A stretch of DNA of 64,000 bases from Galerina marginata. Its lineage: Eukaryota; Basidiomycota; Agaricomycetes; Agaricales; Galerinaceae. Both the position numbers and the translations under genes were made by a program. A model generated the notes under the pieces. That model had not been told where the DNA came from. It searched no databases and saw only the letters and a program-made list of their open reading frames with translations. Numbering within the stretch: the stretch's first letter is position 1; every line of letters starts with the position of its first letter. Shown one piece after another: positions 35,901 to 48,209 of this stretch. The stretch covers positions 124,001-188,000 of the forward strand of contig JAECYW010000039.1 of assembly GCA_023014335.1 (NCBI GenBank), written 5' to 3'.

Positions 35901-37117
35901 CTGCCGAGCTGGATTACTCCTGCTCCACCAAACTGGGGTACCACAAAACGAGGAAAATTAAGTGCCAACAACTGGAGAGTGGTTTGCACCATCCACCTAC
36001 CAATCACTCTAATCTGGATATGGAAAGACGAGACTGGACGCAAGAGAGACCTCCTGGACAATTTCATGCACCTGGTCTCGGCCGTAAGAATTGCTAATAT
36101 GCGAGTATCGTCTCCCTCCCAGATAGAACATTACGAAGCTTTGATGGGGCTGTACCTAGCTGAAATTCGGCTTCTCTTTCCGCATGAGAGACTTACAACC
36201 AGCCAGCATGCAGCACTACATATCGGCGACATGCTTAGGCGCTTTGGACCGAGTCATTCCCACTCAGCACCTTACTATGAAAGGTACATTGCCTTCTTCC
36301 ACAGAATGAATCATAACAGACAAATCGGTAAGCCATGTGTATGTATGACTTTATGTCATTTATTTATACTAGACTTGCATTACAGGTCAACTTGAGAGCA
36401 CGCTGTTCAGAACCTCGGCCAGAAACGCCAATGTGCGCTCGTTGCTCGCGGATGACCCAAGTAGCCGTGAAGCAGTGGGCGAAATGCTTCAGACCATGCA
36501 ATCCATCGAGTTGGAGGATCTACGGGGCTACCAGCTTGTGGAGGACCTCAACACCCGTTCTTTCGGGGAAACCAGGGAGATGACACTTGACCCTGAGCAT
36601 TTCGAAATGCTTAGCAGACTCCAGAACGACAAGGGTCTGCCTCCTGGTATAAACAGAGTTGCGTCCGTTAATCGAGTCGTCTTTCGGGGCATGTCTTATG
36701 GAACCTTTCAATCGTCACACTTTAAAGATAGCGCGATTATTTTCCAAACACAGCTGGGGAGTGTCGTCAACACACATGCTGGCGTCATTGATATCATCTT
36801 TCGACATTGGTCAGATTCTACCCTCCCAGCTGAATCTGTGCCTTTGTATGCCGCCGTCCGGGAGTATCACCGGGTGATCAGAAGCGACCTCGTCGATCCA
36901 TATATTCCGTATGGCTTTGCAGCTGGTTACCTTTGTGAAGCCACCACAGGGCAGGTCCATATAGTGGAGTTCTCTCAGATAGTCTCTCATTGTATTCTAA
37001 CAATATTTCCTGATGTCAAGCTTGTTCACGTCTTACCAATCGATATGGTAAGTGCATTTACAATTCACATTAAGACCACTGCTGATTGTAAAACTTTAGG
37101 CAATGACTTCTTTTTAA
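32957..37117 (+). CDS. Tnp2-like transposase (Plavaka / CACTA-type)
   Basis: The N-terminus (MTSQN...) has a CTCQSYCDGGQWVPRATRSN zinc-knuckle-like start followed by HSNH/HTHSSH repeats. Exon 1 ends near 33680 (GTACGT), and the next exon (from about 33727) runs to about 35234. The core has LIFGLSVDGFNPFGN, WHLRYLPENIYLAGVIPG, DEFLEFWDPGVYYSRTCKYE and HYFCMHCD, as in Tnp2-type transposases (Transposase_21). After an intron near 35235-35287 comes an acidic linker (VEVEDVSGDESDIDEDPQDD), then LPSWITPAPPNWGTTKRGK, LLDNFMHLVSAV, FPHERLTTSQHAALHIGD, LRGYQLVEDL and a C-terminal domain. The last intron (37050-37099) leads to the stop at 37115-37117. The join near 35740-35765 is unclear: an atypically short intron or an indel is needed. 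Terminal inverted repeats were not found. Confidence 0.85.
33125..33212 (+). repeat. CACATTCCAACCAT minisatellite within transposase
   Basis: Imperfect repeats of CACATTCCA(A/G)(C/T)CAT encode HSNHTHSSH ... HSNHSHSNH, a His/Ser/Asn-rich tract after the Cys-rich N-terminus. Confidence 0.7.
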
Positions 37118-38665
37118 ATCGTTATACGAGACGCAAGACAGGCTTATTCGAATAAGAAGAAGGCATTGCGATTAAAATGAACCACTCTTAGTTGTACACT
37201 TGTATGGTCTCTCCATGTTCCGAACAGGCTCGTTACTAGTCTCTCTTGATTATGACCACAACGCCTTAAGCTTGAAGCTTGCGATCCCCAACACTGTCTG
37301 CGTTTCTTACCCATGGACATGTCGCAACATGTACATGTACCTGCCCTTGTGATTAGCTATTCGTCCCCTGTTTCCTCCAAACGGTCTCAGAACGAAGCTA
37401 CCGGTGCTAATGGACGGATGAATTTTTCCCCGTGGGTGCTTGGTGTTAAAATTGCACACTGGCATAAACATGAGATCTATAGCTAAATTTAGACTGGAGA
37501 TTTCTTGACCGTACGCGTTGTGGTCATTGCAAGCTGGACCGCTGCTAAATCATTTACCAGGAGCCTTTAAATTACACATACAGCATCCAATAATATCAAT
37601 TCGAATTCTATTCCAAATACTGGTAGTGCGGCTGAAATTTTGAAACATGTCAATGCGAAATCGGCGGCATACCCACTAAACCCCTATATCCCCTGTATTC
37701 TCTGATTCCTCGCGGCGTTTTTTCCCTATATCTATAGTTTAAGTAGCCTTCTTTCTCCAATCGAAAGGCAACACCGATGGCTTCTTTATACTTGTAGACA
37801 CGGAGTAACAACAAGTTTCTTCTCGGTTTGAATTCCTGTCACATACGTATACTGAGGTCTAGATCTAGACCTTCCTCTAATCGCTTAATTTTGAGCATCA
37901 TGATCATGCGTACTTCGTACACTCCGAAACGTGTCGAGTGAATTATGAATTCCCAGACATGACGGTTCCCTCAAAATAAGGGAACCATCATGATCAAATA
38001 TCCTCCTATAGCTAACGGAGGCGTTATTGATTGCGGGTAGAAACCCTTCGAATACATCTTTAAATTTGCTGCGTGTTCGGCGTGTGATCGAACCCTGAGT
38101 GCTTAGCCTGAAAAGGAAAAAACACGATGTCAAAGCGCGTGAGCCATGGTATTAGTGGTCCACAGTAAATGCGGGCCGTCTCCCGCAAATGGTCATGGGA
38201 GATCGCCCGCCAGGTAACCGGGATAGAAGAGCAGCAGTCTTATAATTATTAAGACCGATCATGCGAGTTATTCCGCGTATTCGAATTCGTAGTCGACATG
38301 ATCTATTAGGACGTGTACTTCTACGGATTGTAAAATGTAGAAACCTCGAAACAGTTGCGTCCTTGAGGCCTCGTGTTTACATCGGTAAGAACCTGTACAG
38401 GTGACTTTACAGGCCTCTGAACCTTTTTTTTTACACGGCACATACAATAGTTAGGCTTGTCGCCCGTATGCCATGCTAGTAGAGATTTAGTACTCCTAAC
38501 ATTGCAGTAATCTCGCGACTCGAATACTGAAAGTTGCGCTAACGTGGCCAACAACTGCGGATGCCCGATTTTATTATTGAATTCGAAGGCAATAACTGCA
38601 GGAATTTGTGACGGCAGTATAACTTCGTCCGACTCCCCGAGTGCAGCTAGCGTTAACATCGTAAA
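37118..38665. other. Intergenic with long palindromes
   Basis: No supported gene. Contains a perfect 18-bp palindrome AGGTCTAGATCTAGACCT (37855-37872), ACATGTACATGTAC near 37328, and an inverted pair GGTTCCCTCAAAATAAGGGAACC near 37962 (7-bp arms). A partial copy of the dispersed repeat with GATGTCAAAGCG lies near 38125. Confidence 0.5.
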
Positions 38666-40968
38666 TTAGGTCAAGGATAAACCAGGGTAATCGTTGATGC
38701 CGTCCCAAGTGAAGTGTCGTTTGTTGTAAGTGCTCATTGTGATGTAGTTCGGTGCCCAACTATTCTCTCCGTAGCGATCCAGTACCAAATCCGGACGGTT
38801 AGGGTGTCGCACTGGTTCGTCCACACTTCTTGCCCACTTGTGTTCAATCCGTGTCCACTCGTTTCCTGATTCCAGCTGCCAGATTTGAAATTGATCGGTT
38901 TGGCGATTGCGATGAAAATGGACATGACCAGGCTTTACTTTATCCTGGTCGTCGGTCGCAAGGGAAAAGGAGGGCACAACTAGAGGCTCGTATCCGTCTG
39001 ACATAGTCCAATAGATCTTTTCATTGATATTTGTGAGTTTTCGACCGTCCATGGTCGCGATAAGTCTCTCCCCGGCTTCTTCGTCTGCGTTAATGATGAG
39101 TATCAGGGAATAATTACCAAACTAATTTCTTACCACTCGGGAATCTGGGAATTGCTTCCCCAGCGGAGAAGAGTTTTAGCCCCGGGATAATGCGAGGTGT
39201 ATACAAATTCTGGTTGGTTGGGCTGGTGGATTGGAAAGCTTAGCTTGTTAATATCGGTGCGTTTAAAGATCTTACCCGTCTAAATCCTGGTCTATTGTAG
39301 AAACTTTGCCCTTCCTTCGGCTTGAACTGGCGCTCGCGGATGACCCAATTGCAAAAGCGTGAGTGCTCGGTCCAGCAGTGATAGTGATTGGCTGTGTTTT
39401 CCTCCTCCGCCCAAAGGAGCTAGCAACTCGTTGGGATGCTGATGGCGAATTTGCTTCATATCCTGAACCAGCACCAGGTGCCTGTGGGCGGTGTCCTAGT
39501 TTCGCTAATTGAGACTCTGACGCAGGGTCAGTATGATCAGAATGCCCAACAGGTTGCGATATCGATGCAGCCGACACGGCTCTCGGCGAAGATATAGGAG
39601 GTGGCGTAGTTATATGGGAGAATGTGGCTGCGGAGGGCGGTCTTCCTGATCTAGAAGCCGTGTTTCGAGACAATGGAGTACTAAGGCGTGATGGCCAAGC
39701 AGCTTGTACATCTGACGAATTGGGACGCGAAGGCGAAGAAAGCGGGGTAGCCGATCCAGTGTAACTGGAAACGGAGTAGGATCCAGGCGGTGCAGGGGTG
39801 ACTGACTTGGGGAGCTCTAAAGGCTTGAGAGAAGTAGGTGTCTGCATCCGACCAGGTCGGCGACGACTGGAGCTAGGTCCATCGCTGGGACTCATCCGAC
39901 GCTGCTTTCCCTGGTCAGCGTGTTCTCCTTTTGATGTGCTAAGGGACACAATTAGGTGTTGATAAATGAATTTACTCTAAGCACCTACGTGAGCATATCG
40001 TGGCTTGAAACTGTAGCCGAACGACGGGGAGAAGTACCAAACTGGACAGCTGCTGAGCTGTAGATATCGCTACTTTGGCCATGACTATCGTCCTCGGCGC
40101 CGGGGGTCATCTGGCGCTGCTTCCCCTTGTTTATGCGCTCCACTTTTGATGTGCTAAAGGAGGACATCATTAAGTGTAGACCCATCGGTTTACTGTGAGT
40201 ACCTACGGGGGTAAATTGGCAGTTTGTCTTGAAGCGGTAGCTATATGGCGGGTGGAGGTACCAAACTGAACGGTAGACGGACTGACGTTGCTACTTGGGC
40301 CGTGCCTGTTGTCCTCGGCGCTGGGACTCATCTGGCGCCTGCCTTCGTGTATTGCTTTTGATGCGCTAAGGGAGGACGTCATTAGATGCTGACCACCCTT
40401 CAGTCTACTGCGAGCACTTACGAGGAAAGGTTTAAACCTGAAACACCTGCCATCCGGCGGGGGGAGGTACCAAACTGACCCGCAGGCTGGCCATTGAGGT
40501 TGTCGTTGCTTGGCCGTCGATGGCTATCACCCTCAACTCCAGGGTTGATCTGACGCCGCTTTCCTTTACTTACCCGTCCCATTGGTGAAGCGCTGAAGGA
40601 CGTTATTGAGTACTGATCCATTTGTGGGTTATGAGAACCTACAGAGCTCCGTTTTGGCTTGAGATGGTATTATAATCCTCAATTCTTTCCAGTCGAAAAA
40701 GGTGTACAGTACCTGGCTTCTCCTGCGTTCCCTTGTCTTGGAATATCAGGGTCCTCACCCGAGATGTAACCGAGGTGTAAGAGTTGTCGACCTATGTCGG
40801 TTTTGAGGTCCAAGCCCTCCAGCTTTTCAGGTTTTGTACGTCATGAAGGTGGGTATCAGGAAATTTCACGCCAAACATTGACAAAACAAAGCAACTTACA
40901 AGATCGAGCAGCGATTCAGGAAGTGCTGCAGTGTCACACTGAGGCAGGTTTATGATATCGCGGTCCAT
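38666..40968 (-). CDS. Nine-exon GHxHxH-family protein with tandem-amplified exons, 619 aa
   Basis: Exons: 40968-40900, 40822-40713, 40657-40643, 40592-40422, 40365-40207, 40153-39989, 39938-39276, 39222-39134, 39084-38666. All eight introns are GT-AG (about 47-76 nt), phases match throughout, total 1860 nt. Start MDRDIINLPQCDTAALPESL. Exons 4, 5, 6 and the start of exon 7 are homologous repeats with phase 2 at both ends, reading KGKQRQMTPGAEDDSHG ... QFGTSPRR. Exon 7 continues into a Ser/Pro-rich disordered region. The C-terminal domain has LYTPRIIPGLKLFSAGEAIP, then PGHVHFHRN (G533, H534, H536, H538), QFQIWQLESGNEWTRI and a tail WDGINDYPGLSLT. Location and function unknown; an intact frame over nine exons argues for a working gene. 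Confidence 0.85.
39860..40642 (-). repeat. Tandem exon-intron repeats (four units, about 210-220 bp)
   Basis: Each unit has an intron opening GTA(A/G)GTN(C/G/T)TC-like, a branch-like TCTAATG / CTTAATG / CCTAATT, a 3' end (C/T)CTTAG or CTTCAG, then C(A/G)C(A/T)TCA-AAAG-type exon starts and QFGTSPRR-type ends. Exon lengths are 171, 159 and 165 nt, all multiples of three, and the fourth is the start of the 663-nt exon. Confidence 0.9.
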
Positions 40969-42347
40969 CAAGGGAATTGTTAAGTGAACGAATAAATTGG
41001 AATGAGAAAAGCGGGTGACGATACTGATGACTGGTGACTGACCTTGCAATTTTATATAGATCTGGACCTGGTTATGAACGCTCCTACTACAGCTGCATCT
41101 AAGATCTCCTAGGTCTTAATTATTGCTTTCAAAATATTTATTTAGCGTACTGCATGGAGAGAAAGCGAATCCATGCAGTCACCCGATCGCGAGCTATATA
41201 TCTCAGATTCTTCGGATTCTCGCTGGCAATGCTTCACCGTATCCTAAGAGAAGATCTAGAGGCAATTCCAATATCATGATCATTGGTCTTATCTAGGCAC
41301 CAATTTCGTAAAAATTCTATCTGGAATCTATAATTATGTTCCTTCCGACACCAGGCTGTAGCCGAATGCTTCCCCACCACAATCTGATCACGAGTATGTA
41401 ATTAATATTCGTAGTGCAAACGTGGAAATATACACTATCTGCCTGAACTGAAATTCCTGTCAGCCGCATGGTTGGTGATCGAAATATGCGGTGGGACCAA
41501 AGCGGGACTTTTATGATCTGGCGATGGCCATGAGAAGATCGCCGAATTACTAAGACATGTGCCCACAACTACCATTCGGAGACTTCATGCAAGGTTCATG
41601 AATGGGCACTTGACTGTCACACGCATCTGACGACCTTCAAGGCTCCCTTATTCCATTTCGGCGTCGAGGTATTCACACCTACGAGGCTGCGCCGCGACGC
41701 ATATAAAACCTATATTTATCTGAATCAGCTGGGAGCGCAGAAAAATAAAAATGGGAGGAAAGCTTAGACCACCCAAGTATAAACAGAAAACATGTACGTG
41801 GACAGCGCGATCTGGTTACTGGCGTCGACACGAAAGGGGCGATTTCACAGCACCGATTTCGCAAATAGATCGCCCGTGTCCTGACTCGCATCCAGCTCTG
41901 GACCGCGATGTTCACGACGATACCGTTACAATCAAATTTTCGTTAGTTTACTATAAATCAGTTGGCCTGGTATGGATTGTAAATTGTCCCGTGTAAATGA
42001 CTTCCGGTTCCTGCCTCCCAAAAAACCCAGTTTTAAATCTGTAAGGGGTCAAATTCAGAGACCGCAATAAATGCCACTTAAAGCATGCGCAGAGTATCCC
42101 GATCGACGAATTGTCTCCGTTAGCTTCCTTCATATTCTATTGAATGCCACAAGAAATTTAAACAGCGCCTAGGAGTCGGGTAGATATAGAGGAATTTCTG
42201 GCATGTGCAGACATGGACCCCGACCTTGAGATCCACATGTACACTATATATATATATAAGAGAATACGGGATTTCCACCAAGGGCTCTTTTTTGAATTAG
42301 TATATATATCGACCCCTACTGTGACTCGTCCCAACTCATCAGCTACA
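40969..42347. other. Intergenic, nothing supported
   Basis: Several short open frames without motifs or splice partners. Contains TATATATATATA near 42247 upstream of the following gene, in a position where it could contribute to its promoter. Confidence 0.4.
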
Positions 42348-44328
42348 ATGTCCACTGCCCAAGAGACGATAGACACCTTTCTAGGTGTGGTATCGGGTCT
42401 GAGCCACAATGCTCCGCTCTCTGACGATTTACTTGAACCGTGCTTAGAGCTTGAGGTAACTCTACGGAAGTTGTTCGCGTCATCGCGTGATGACCCAAGC
42501 TTGAAAAACCCCTATATTGGCCTTATCGATCTGTTCAGTGTTGTTCAGGGTTCAAACATATTGAAGACGAGGTCATTGATGGCTCACCACTTGGCCAATG
42601 GGACGTCTTGGGCTCATAATCAAGAACAGTACTCCCGCACCCTCTTCCCGGTAACACCATTACACCAAAGCGAGGCCTATGTCACCAGTCTCGATGGATT
42701 CATACAAAACTGGGATGTTTTTACGCAAGGTGTCCTATCGATGTTGATGGAATGGCCTAATGTCATCGCTGCCGGCGGGTCAGTTCTGGCAGCCCTGATG
42801 TCATTTCCCGAAGGTTTAAGCACTAAATCACATCGTGAAATTAACCAATTTTATCAAGAGTCCTATCCCACATCGGACATTGATTTGTTCCTGTGGGGAA
42901 TGTCTGCTGAAGAGGTTACAATTTCACGCACTGTCGTCCCTTCAAATCTGACGAAATATATGCCTAGGCAAAGGAAACTATGAGCACAATATATGAGGGC
43001 ATCCGCGCCTCGGTGGCATGGGACGTGGTCTGCGTGCGTAAGGCGAATGTTATCTCAATCCACAGTATGTTCTTGCCTGTAATTAACACCAGGTTCTGAT
43101 CAAACCATTAAAGCCCAGTTCCCCTACCGACCTATCCAAATCGTCCTGCGTCTCTATCTTTCCCCCGCAGAGATTCTGAGCGGTTTTGATGTTGACGCCG
43201 CGTCTTGCGCTTTCGATGGTATGGGGATTCATCTATTCAACCTTAGCTTCAAAGTCGCTCACATCGCCGTCAATTGTTAAAAATTACAGGAGAAAAGCTG
43301 TGGATCAATCCTCGTGGCTTTGCTGCGTTGGTTCGTCGCTGTAACACGGTCGATATGACCCGAAGGTCTCCTTCATACGAGCTACGATTGGCTAAATACG
43401 CCAAACGAGGATTTGAAGTTTACCTACCCACCCTCAGACGGGACCAAGTCAACGAAACCAAGGTATGTTCCCCGAGACACTTCTATGGAGAGCTGAAGCT
43501 TACAATGTTCAATATATTAAGATTTACAATCGCGCACTCAGACATTGGCCCGACGGGCTTGCTCGTCTTCTCATCTTAGAGAGAATGGCATATGACGCCA
43601 AGTATTACATTTTTCTTCAAGCGCCAGGAGTACAATGTGGCCAACCTAAGGATGACTATCAAATCAATGACACTGACTACGAATTGGTATGGACGAGAGT
43701 CCCATACGGAAAGAGTTGGGATGCAGCTGCAGTTAAATCGTTGATTATGAAGATCGTAAGTTCATTACTATCATTAAGCCTATCAATCGATTGTACTTAA
43801 GGCAAAATTAATTTCCAAGGACAAAGTATTGAATGGTAATGTATCTCTAGATCTCTTGTCAAGTAATTTCAAAATTGACATTTTGACTCAGAACCAGCGC
43901 GCTTGTGGAAAGATCATCGGGACCTACACCGACACGCAGCAATAGCTGGAAACATGAGCGACCTTATCCACAAGCCATTCTGTGAGGTTAGTACCTTTTC
44001 ATTGGCGCATCTGCAAATTTTCATGCTATGTATGCCCTAAGGATTGTCCTCGACCTTATACTATGAGGCATAATGAAATATTGAAAGAAGACCAAAACAA
44101 ATACATATATGGCCCTCTTCAGTGACTTCTCTTGCCTGCATATGCACTGTTGCGAACTAACTAACTGCCGCCACCAGCTTTATCACCATTGATCCAGGAC
44201 GTCGACTTGCAACTGCGAGTTTCAATCCCATTGACGTTGGTGATTGGACTGGTGACGCCTACCACCTAGCCGTTGGCCCTGCTGGGGACGACGAACTCGC
44301 ACTATCTTCCTCGGCCCCAGAGGTTTGA
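42348..44328 (+). CDS. Nucleotidyltransferase-like fungal protein, copy 1
   Basis: Exons 42348-42914, 42968-43064, 43114-43218, 43290-43462, 43522-43755, 43820-43835, 43892-43986 and a last exon from about 44178 to the stop at 44326-44328. The first seven join in phase. Key blocks: NVIAAGGSVLAALMSF, YPTSDIDLFLWGMSAEE, CVRKANVISIHT, YRPIQIVLRLYLSPAEIL, SGFDVDAASCAFDGEKLW, NTVDMTRRSPSYELRLAKYA, LARLLILERM, LHRHAAIAG and FNPIDVGDWTGDAY. The GG(S) ... SDIDLF spacing resembles the G[GS] and Dh[DE] elements of nucleotidyltransferase folds. The same block order is familiar from uncharacterised fungal and ankyrin-repeat proteins, but no enzymatic role is established here. The final junction does not fit in phase with the conserved FNPID frame, so either an unseen exon edge or a lesion is present. 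Confidence 0.7.
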
Positions 44329-44780
44329 CAATACAAAATTTACATGCGGTTTATTTAATAATGGCGCGTTGGTATATAGGGAATTCTTACAGAGGTCGCC
44401 GAAGCTTACGGCGAAAGAACCAGCAACTGCCGAAGGGAACCGGAAACGATTTAGGATTCAATGCTAAATCCAATGTAGCATCCTCAATGGCCTCGGGTAG
44501 ACTGTGGGAGTCTTGCTCGTCCGCCTCCGTTTTTCCTTCATTATATGATTTAGAGATTAGCACACCACTTTCACAAAGACTGTTTTTAGACTGAATTTTG
44601 AATGAAGTTTCTACGGTGCCTTACTCCTACATGTTTTATATATACATGGCTTTGCAGCTACAGCTCCCTCCTGAAGAAAAAGGAGGCAGCAGCATGGGAC
44701 TGTACATGTACGGTTCAAAAAGGATTGTACATCTAGATGATGGCGGAAAAGCTGAATCCTTCATCAGCAAAAAGCGTGCC
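44329..44780. other. Spacer after copy 1, nothing supported
   Basis: Short open frames without motif. TGTACATGTACGG near 44701 belongs to the CATGTA-type words found across the window. Confidence 0.4.
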
Positions 44781-45310
44781 GCTTAGATCGCCTTGCTATG
44801 TTCACACGGCACAAGAATAATTCCATGTTGATTATACGAGCCTTGAGTTAGGATAGAAGACTTTTAGCCACCTCCTAGATGTTCGTAATACACCTAATAA
44901 TACGGTAAAAAGGCTTTTGGCGCATTGTGATGCTTTGTGTCGGGCGCCTGTAACCAAAAAGGGAAATTGGCTTACTTATTGAGTAAATTTAGGTCCCTTT
45001 ATCAAGCCGCCGTGGCACAACTGTTCAGAACTCAAAGTTTCCCTCGTTTGGCTTCAGTGTTCGACTCTCGGTCAAGGTAAAAAAAAAAAATCAAAATTCA
45101 ACAGATGTCGGGAGCTCGATAATCCTTTTGGGTATTCGCACATTTAGCGAGCCAGCACCGCTTATAATGGATTGTGACGAAGGAAAGCCTTATAATGGCC
45201 GGAAAAATTACAGAGTTTTTAATAATAGTGTCGCTAATATGGGTCATATCAAGGCGCTTGTGAAACTTGCTAACATCCTAATGACTTGTGGACATTATAA
45301 GTGCTTTTAC
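44781..45310 (+). repeat. 3' part of a direct segmental duplication (partner 51345-51860)
   Basis: Shared in order: ATCAGCAAAAAG, AGAATAATT, GCGCCTGTAACC / GCGCCGTAACC, AAAAAGGGAAATTG, CTACTTATTGAGTA (one base different), TCGACTCT, CAGATGTCGG, TCTTTTTGGGTGTTC / CCTTTTGGGTATTC, TAATGACTT. It lies downstream of each nucleotidyltransferase-like gene, so gene and tail were copied together. Confidence 0.8.
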
Positions 45311-48209
45311 AGCTCGTATTTCACCATGTAAGCCGCACGCTTTGTGATGAAATTCTAAGCGCTAATTGATTTCTGCAAGCTAATATATGGACACATTACC
45401 GCCTGTTATATTGAGTATATGAGTGTGGGCAGTGCACTGAGCGGTGTCCGCATGCCGTGTCGGGACTCGGGATATTGTTGGGTGATTATTTACACTACAT
45501 GGGACAGATATAGACCCCATTCGTGTGCCATCTTTACCGTCACAGATGTCCGGCTTGTACTTCTGGCTTTCACCTTGCGCACTGTTCCTGATATGATTGG
45601 ATTTCAACAGTTTTCAGTGTGTATAATCGCCCATGTGTACATGTCGAGCCGGCGCATGGCAGTAGCTAAATCAACGCTGGGGTTCTCGGTCGACGGCGAT
45701 GCCATCGAAGCGACCGCTCTCGCATGCGAAGAGTGTGGATACGTAATTAATTCATCTACCTTGGCTGAGCTAGCTAACAGCAATATTAACGGTGCTGCTG
45801 ATGATTAAGGCGTTAGCTCGGTCATCGTTTAGATCTAGATCTTACAACTGATCACAATCATGAGTGCATGCATAGGCAGCATTTTCTGAACTATATAGCT
45901 ACATTCACTCATATGCACATCCAGTACTACTAGTACTGCCGCAGCGGTTTCGCTGCCTCTGTGAATTCCGTGCAAACAATCTGACCAACTTGAGATACGT
46001 ACTGGTACAACTACTCCGAATATCTCCATTCTAGAACATTGTTTCACAGCTTGTCCATGTCCCTCAAGTTTCTCGGGATCATGATCACAGTCGCTTGGAA
46101 GTGTACGATACAAAACAGGAAATTCAAGATGTCAAAGCGTGAGCGTCTAAAGTGTGCACGCGTAGGCATGGTGCGGTCGGCTCGTTACAAAACACACCCC
46201 AATGTCTCTGATAAGAAGATCGCCTGATCGATTGCGGGAACAAAAGTCGTCAAGAATAGTCATGATCAAGGGGTTTTTTTGTTGGAAAGGTTATAGCGTA
46301 TTCCAGTAATCACAACCGGTACATCCTGAAATTTGTATGACTTTACTGTAATAACACCCCAAGATCCACAAGATCAGTCGACGATCGCGAGAAGGAATAT
46401 TTCACGCGTTAATTTGCACGCTTAGACGGTTAACGTTAGGATGTAGGTACAGCGTCATATATATCCGTGGCTAACCCATTTCTACCTCGAGTATTCCGCT
46501 TTTTTACCTCGTGCTTTAAATTTTACACCTGAGAATGTCGTTGATCGTGAAGAGAAGGGTATATATATATATTATCTGTGCGCAAGCCAATCAAGACATG
46601 ATCACGGCAACCGTGCGAAGACTGCTATGATCAATTTCGCTACGTCAAAGGGATCTAAAAGCTGCCACCTTCCAAATCAAGCGCCACGCAGGTTAAAATT
46701 ATCTCTACGAAACCGTGGGAGTTCAGAGCTCGAATAGTAGATCTGTGAAAGCGATTAGTTTTGGTTATATGGAGAAGAAATTCTAAGTGGAAGATGGCAT
46801 TAGAATTTTTTTTGCAAGGGATGAAATAACTGTAATTAGGTCCGCGAGACAGCAAGCCTGGGTGCTCATCTAGATCTGTTTCGACGAGATGTTCTTCACA
46901 TCGGAAAGTCTTCACCGAGATAACCTAGTGAACATGGCTCGGATTCTTTTGTTTATAATGTGTTTGAGCTAAGTGAATCTGGCTTCCCTTGATTACTAAA
47001 TCTAGGAGCACCGAGTCTATGTCTGGATCTCGGTTTGACACCCATGAGCTTCTTAAAAAGCCAGACGTCGAGAACAGCCAATCCGCCTGATAGAGACACG
47101 CGTGCGAGGATCGATTCGATCAGCTCCGCTATCTCAAAAGGATCATAGTTCAAAGGTATCAAGTAGAACGTATTCGGAGAAGAAGTAAGCATATCTGAAG
47201 TACAGGATCGACTTCAGAAGTGTGAACCCGTGGGCATTGATCATGATATTGGGCGGTAGTAATTTGCGGTGAATTGCATCAGTCCTGGCAGCCAAAATGC
47301 GATCGCAACACCCAAAGAGATAAAAGCCCCTTCAAGTCAAAATAACGGCGCTGGAAGTTCACAATGTGAATGCCTACGTAGACAGCATGGATATTGATTC
47401 CTTGGACACGTCAAGACCAAGCTGGCCACTTCGAATTCTCAAGGGGACAAATATCAAACGGCTGGGTTCCGAGTCCGGATCCTTAACTAAATTTCTCCGC
47501 TGATGATAAATAGAAAGATTTCTGGACTCTGACAAAAACCTGGTCTAATTGACTGTAGGATTTGCTATTGCAGCCCAATAAAGTCGACGTTTCGATCGGC
47601 GCATTAGGGTGAGACGTTCATCAGAATAAAAAAGTAGGTTTTTAGTATGTATAGCGCGAAATCCATGGCCAGGCCCAAAGCATTATGAAATAATTCACAT
47701 ATTAATCAGTATTCGAATGGAAAACTCGAGAATTCTATATTTCAATTATTTTAAAAGTATGGCCCACCTGTTCGCGATTGGCACCTCATGTTATACATTC
47801 GTAATTTGGATCTCACTAGTCCTAGAGAAACTCATCCGTAATAATTAGTGCGCCTCACATATTCAAAAGCAATCAGGCGCCACTGAGATTTACTCCGGAT
47901 CCTCAAATATAGGGTTCGAAACTCTGGATTGACATGTACAAGCCGGTAGCAAGAGCCTTGTTATATTTTACCGATCATGAGAAGCAACTTTCAAATGGGC
48001 AGTGTGATTGACGGTTCCCAGGAATCAAGATTCCTCAATGCCGTATGCGGATTTATTCGAATTATGAGCTTCCAGATCTATCGCAAGTGTCCCATCAGGA
48101 TCAACTTCGACCCGCTTTCCCTCCCTACACATAAACTTTTTCTTTATATTCGACGTTCAAGTCCTCGTCCTCTAGTTCAGTCCTCGTCCTCTAATTCAAC
48201 CCGCTAAGG
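45311..48209. other. Spacer between the two paralogues, no firm gene
   Basis: Open frames at 45419-45808 (plus) and 46953-47192 (minus) were examined. The first contains a plausible piece ALACEECGYVINSSTLAELA, but neither has a family match, splice chain or paralogue. 46075-46200 and 46505-46560 match the dispersed repeat at 15.36-15.69 kb. AGATCTAGATCT palindrome at 45831-45842. Confidence 0.4.
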
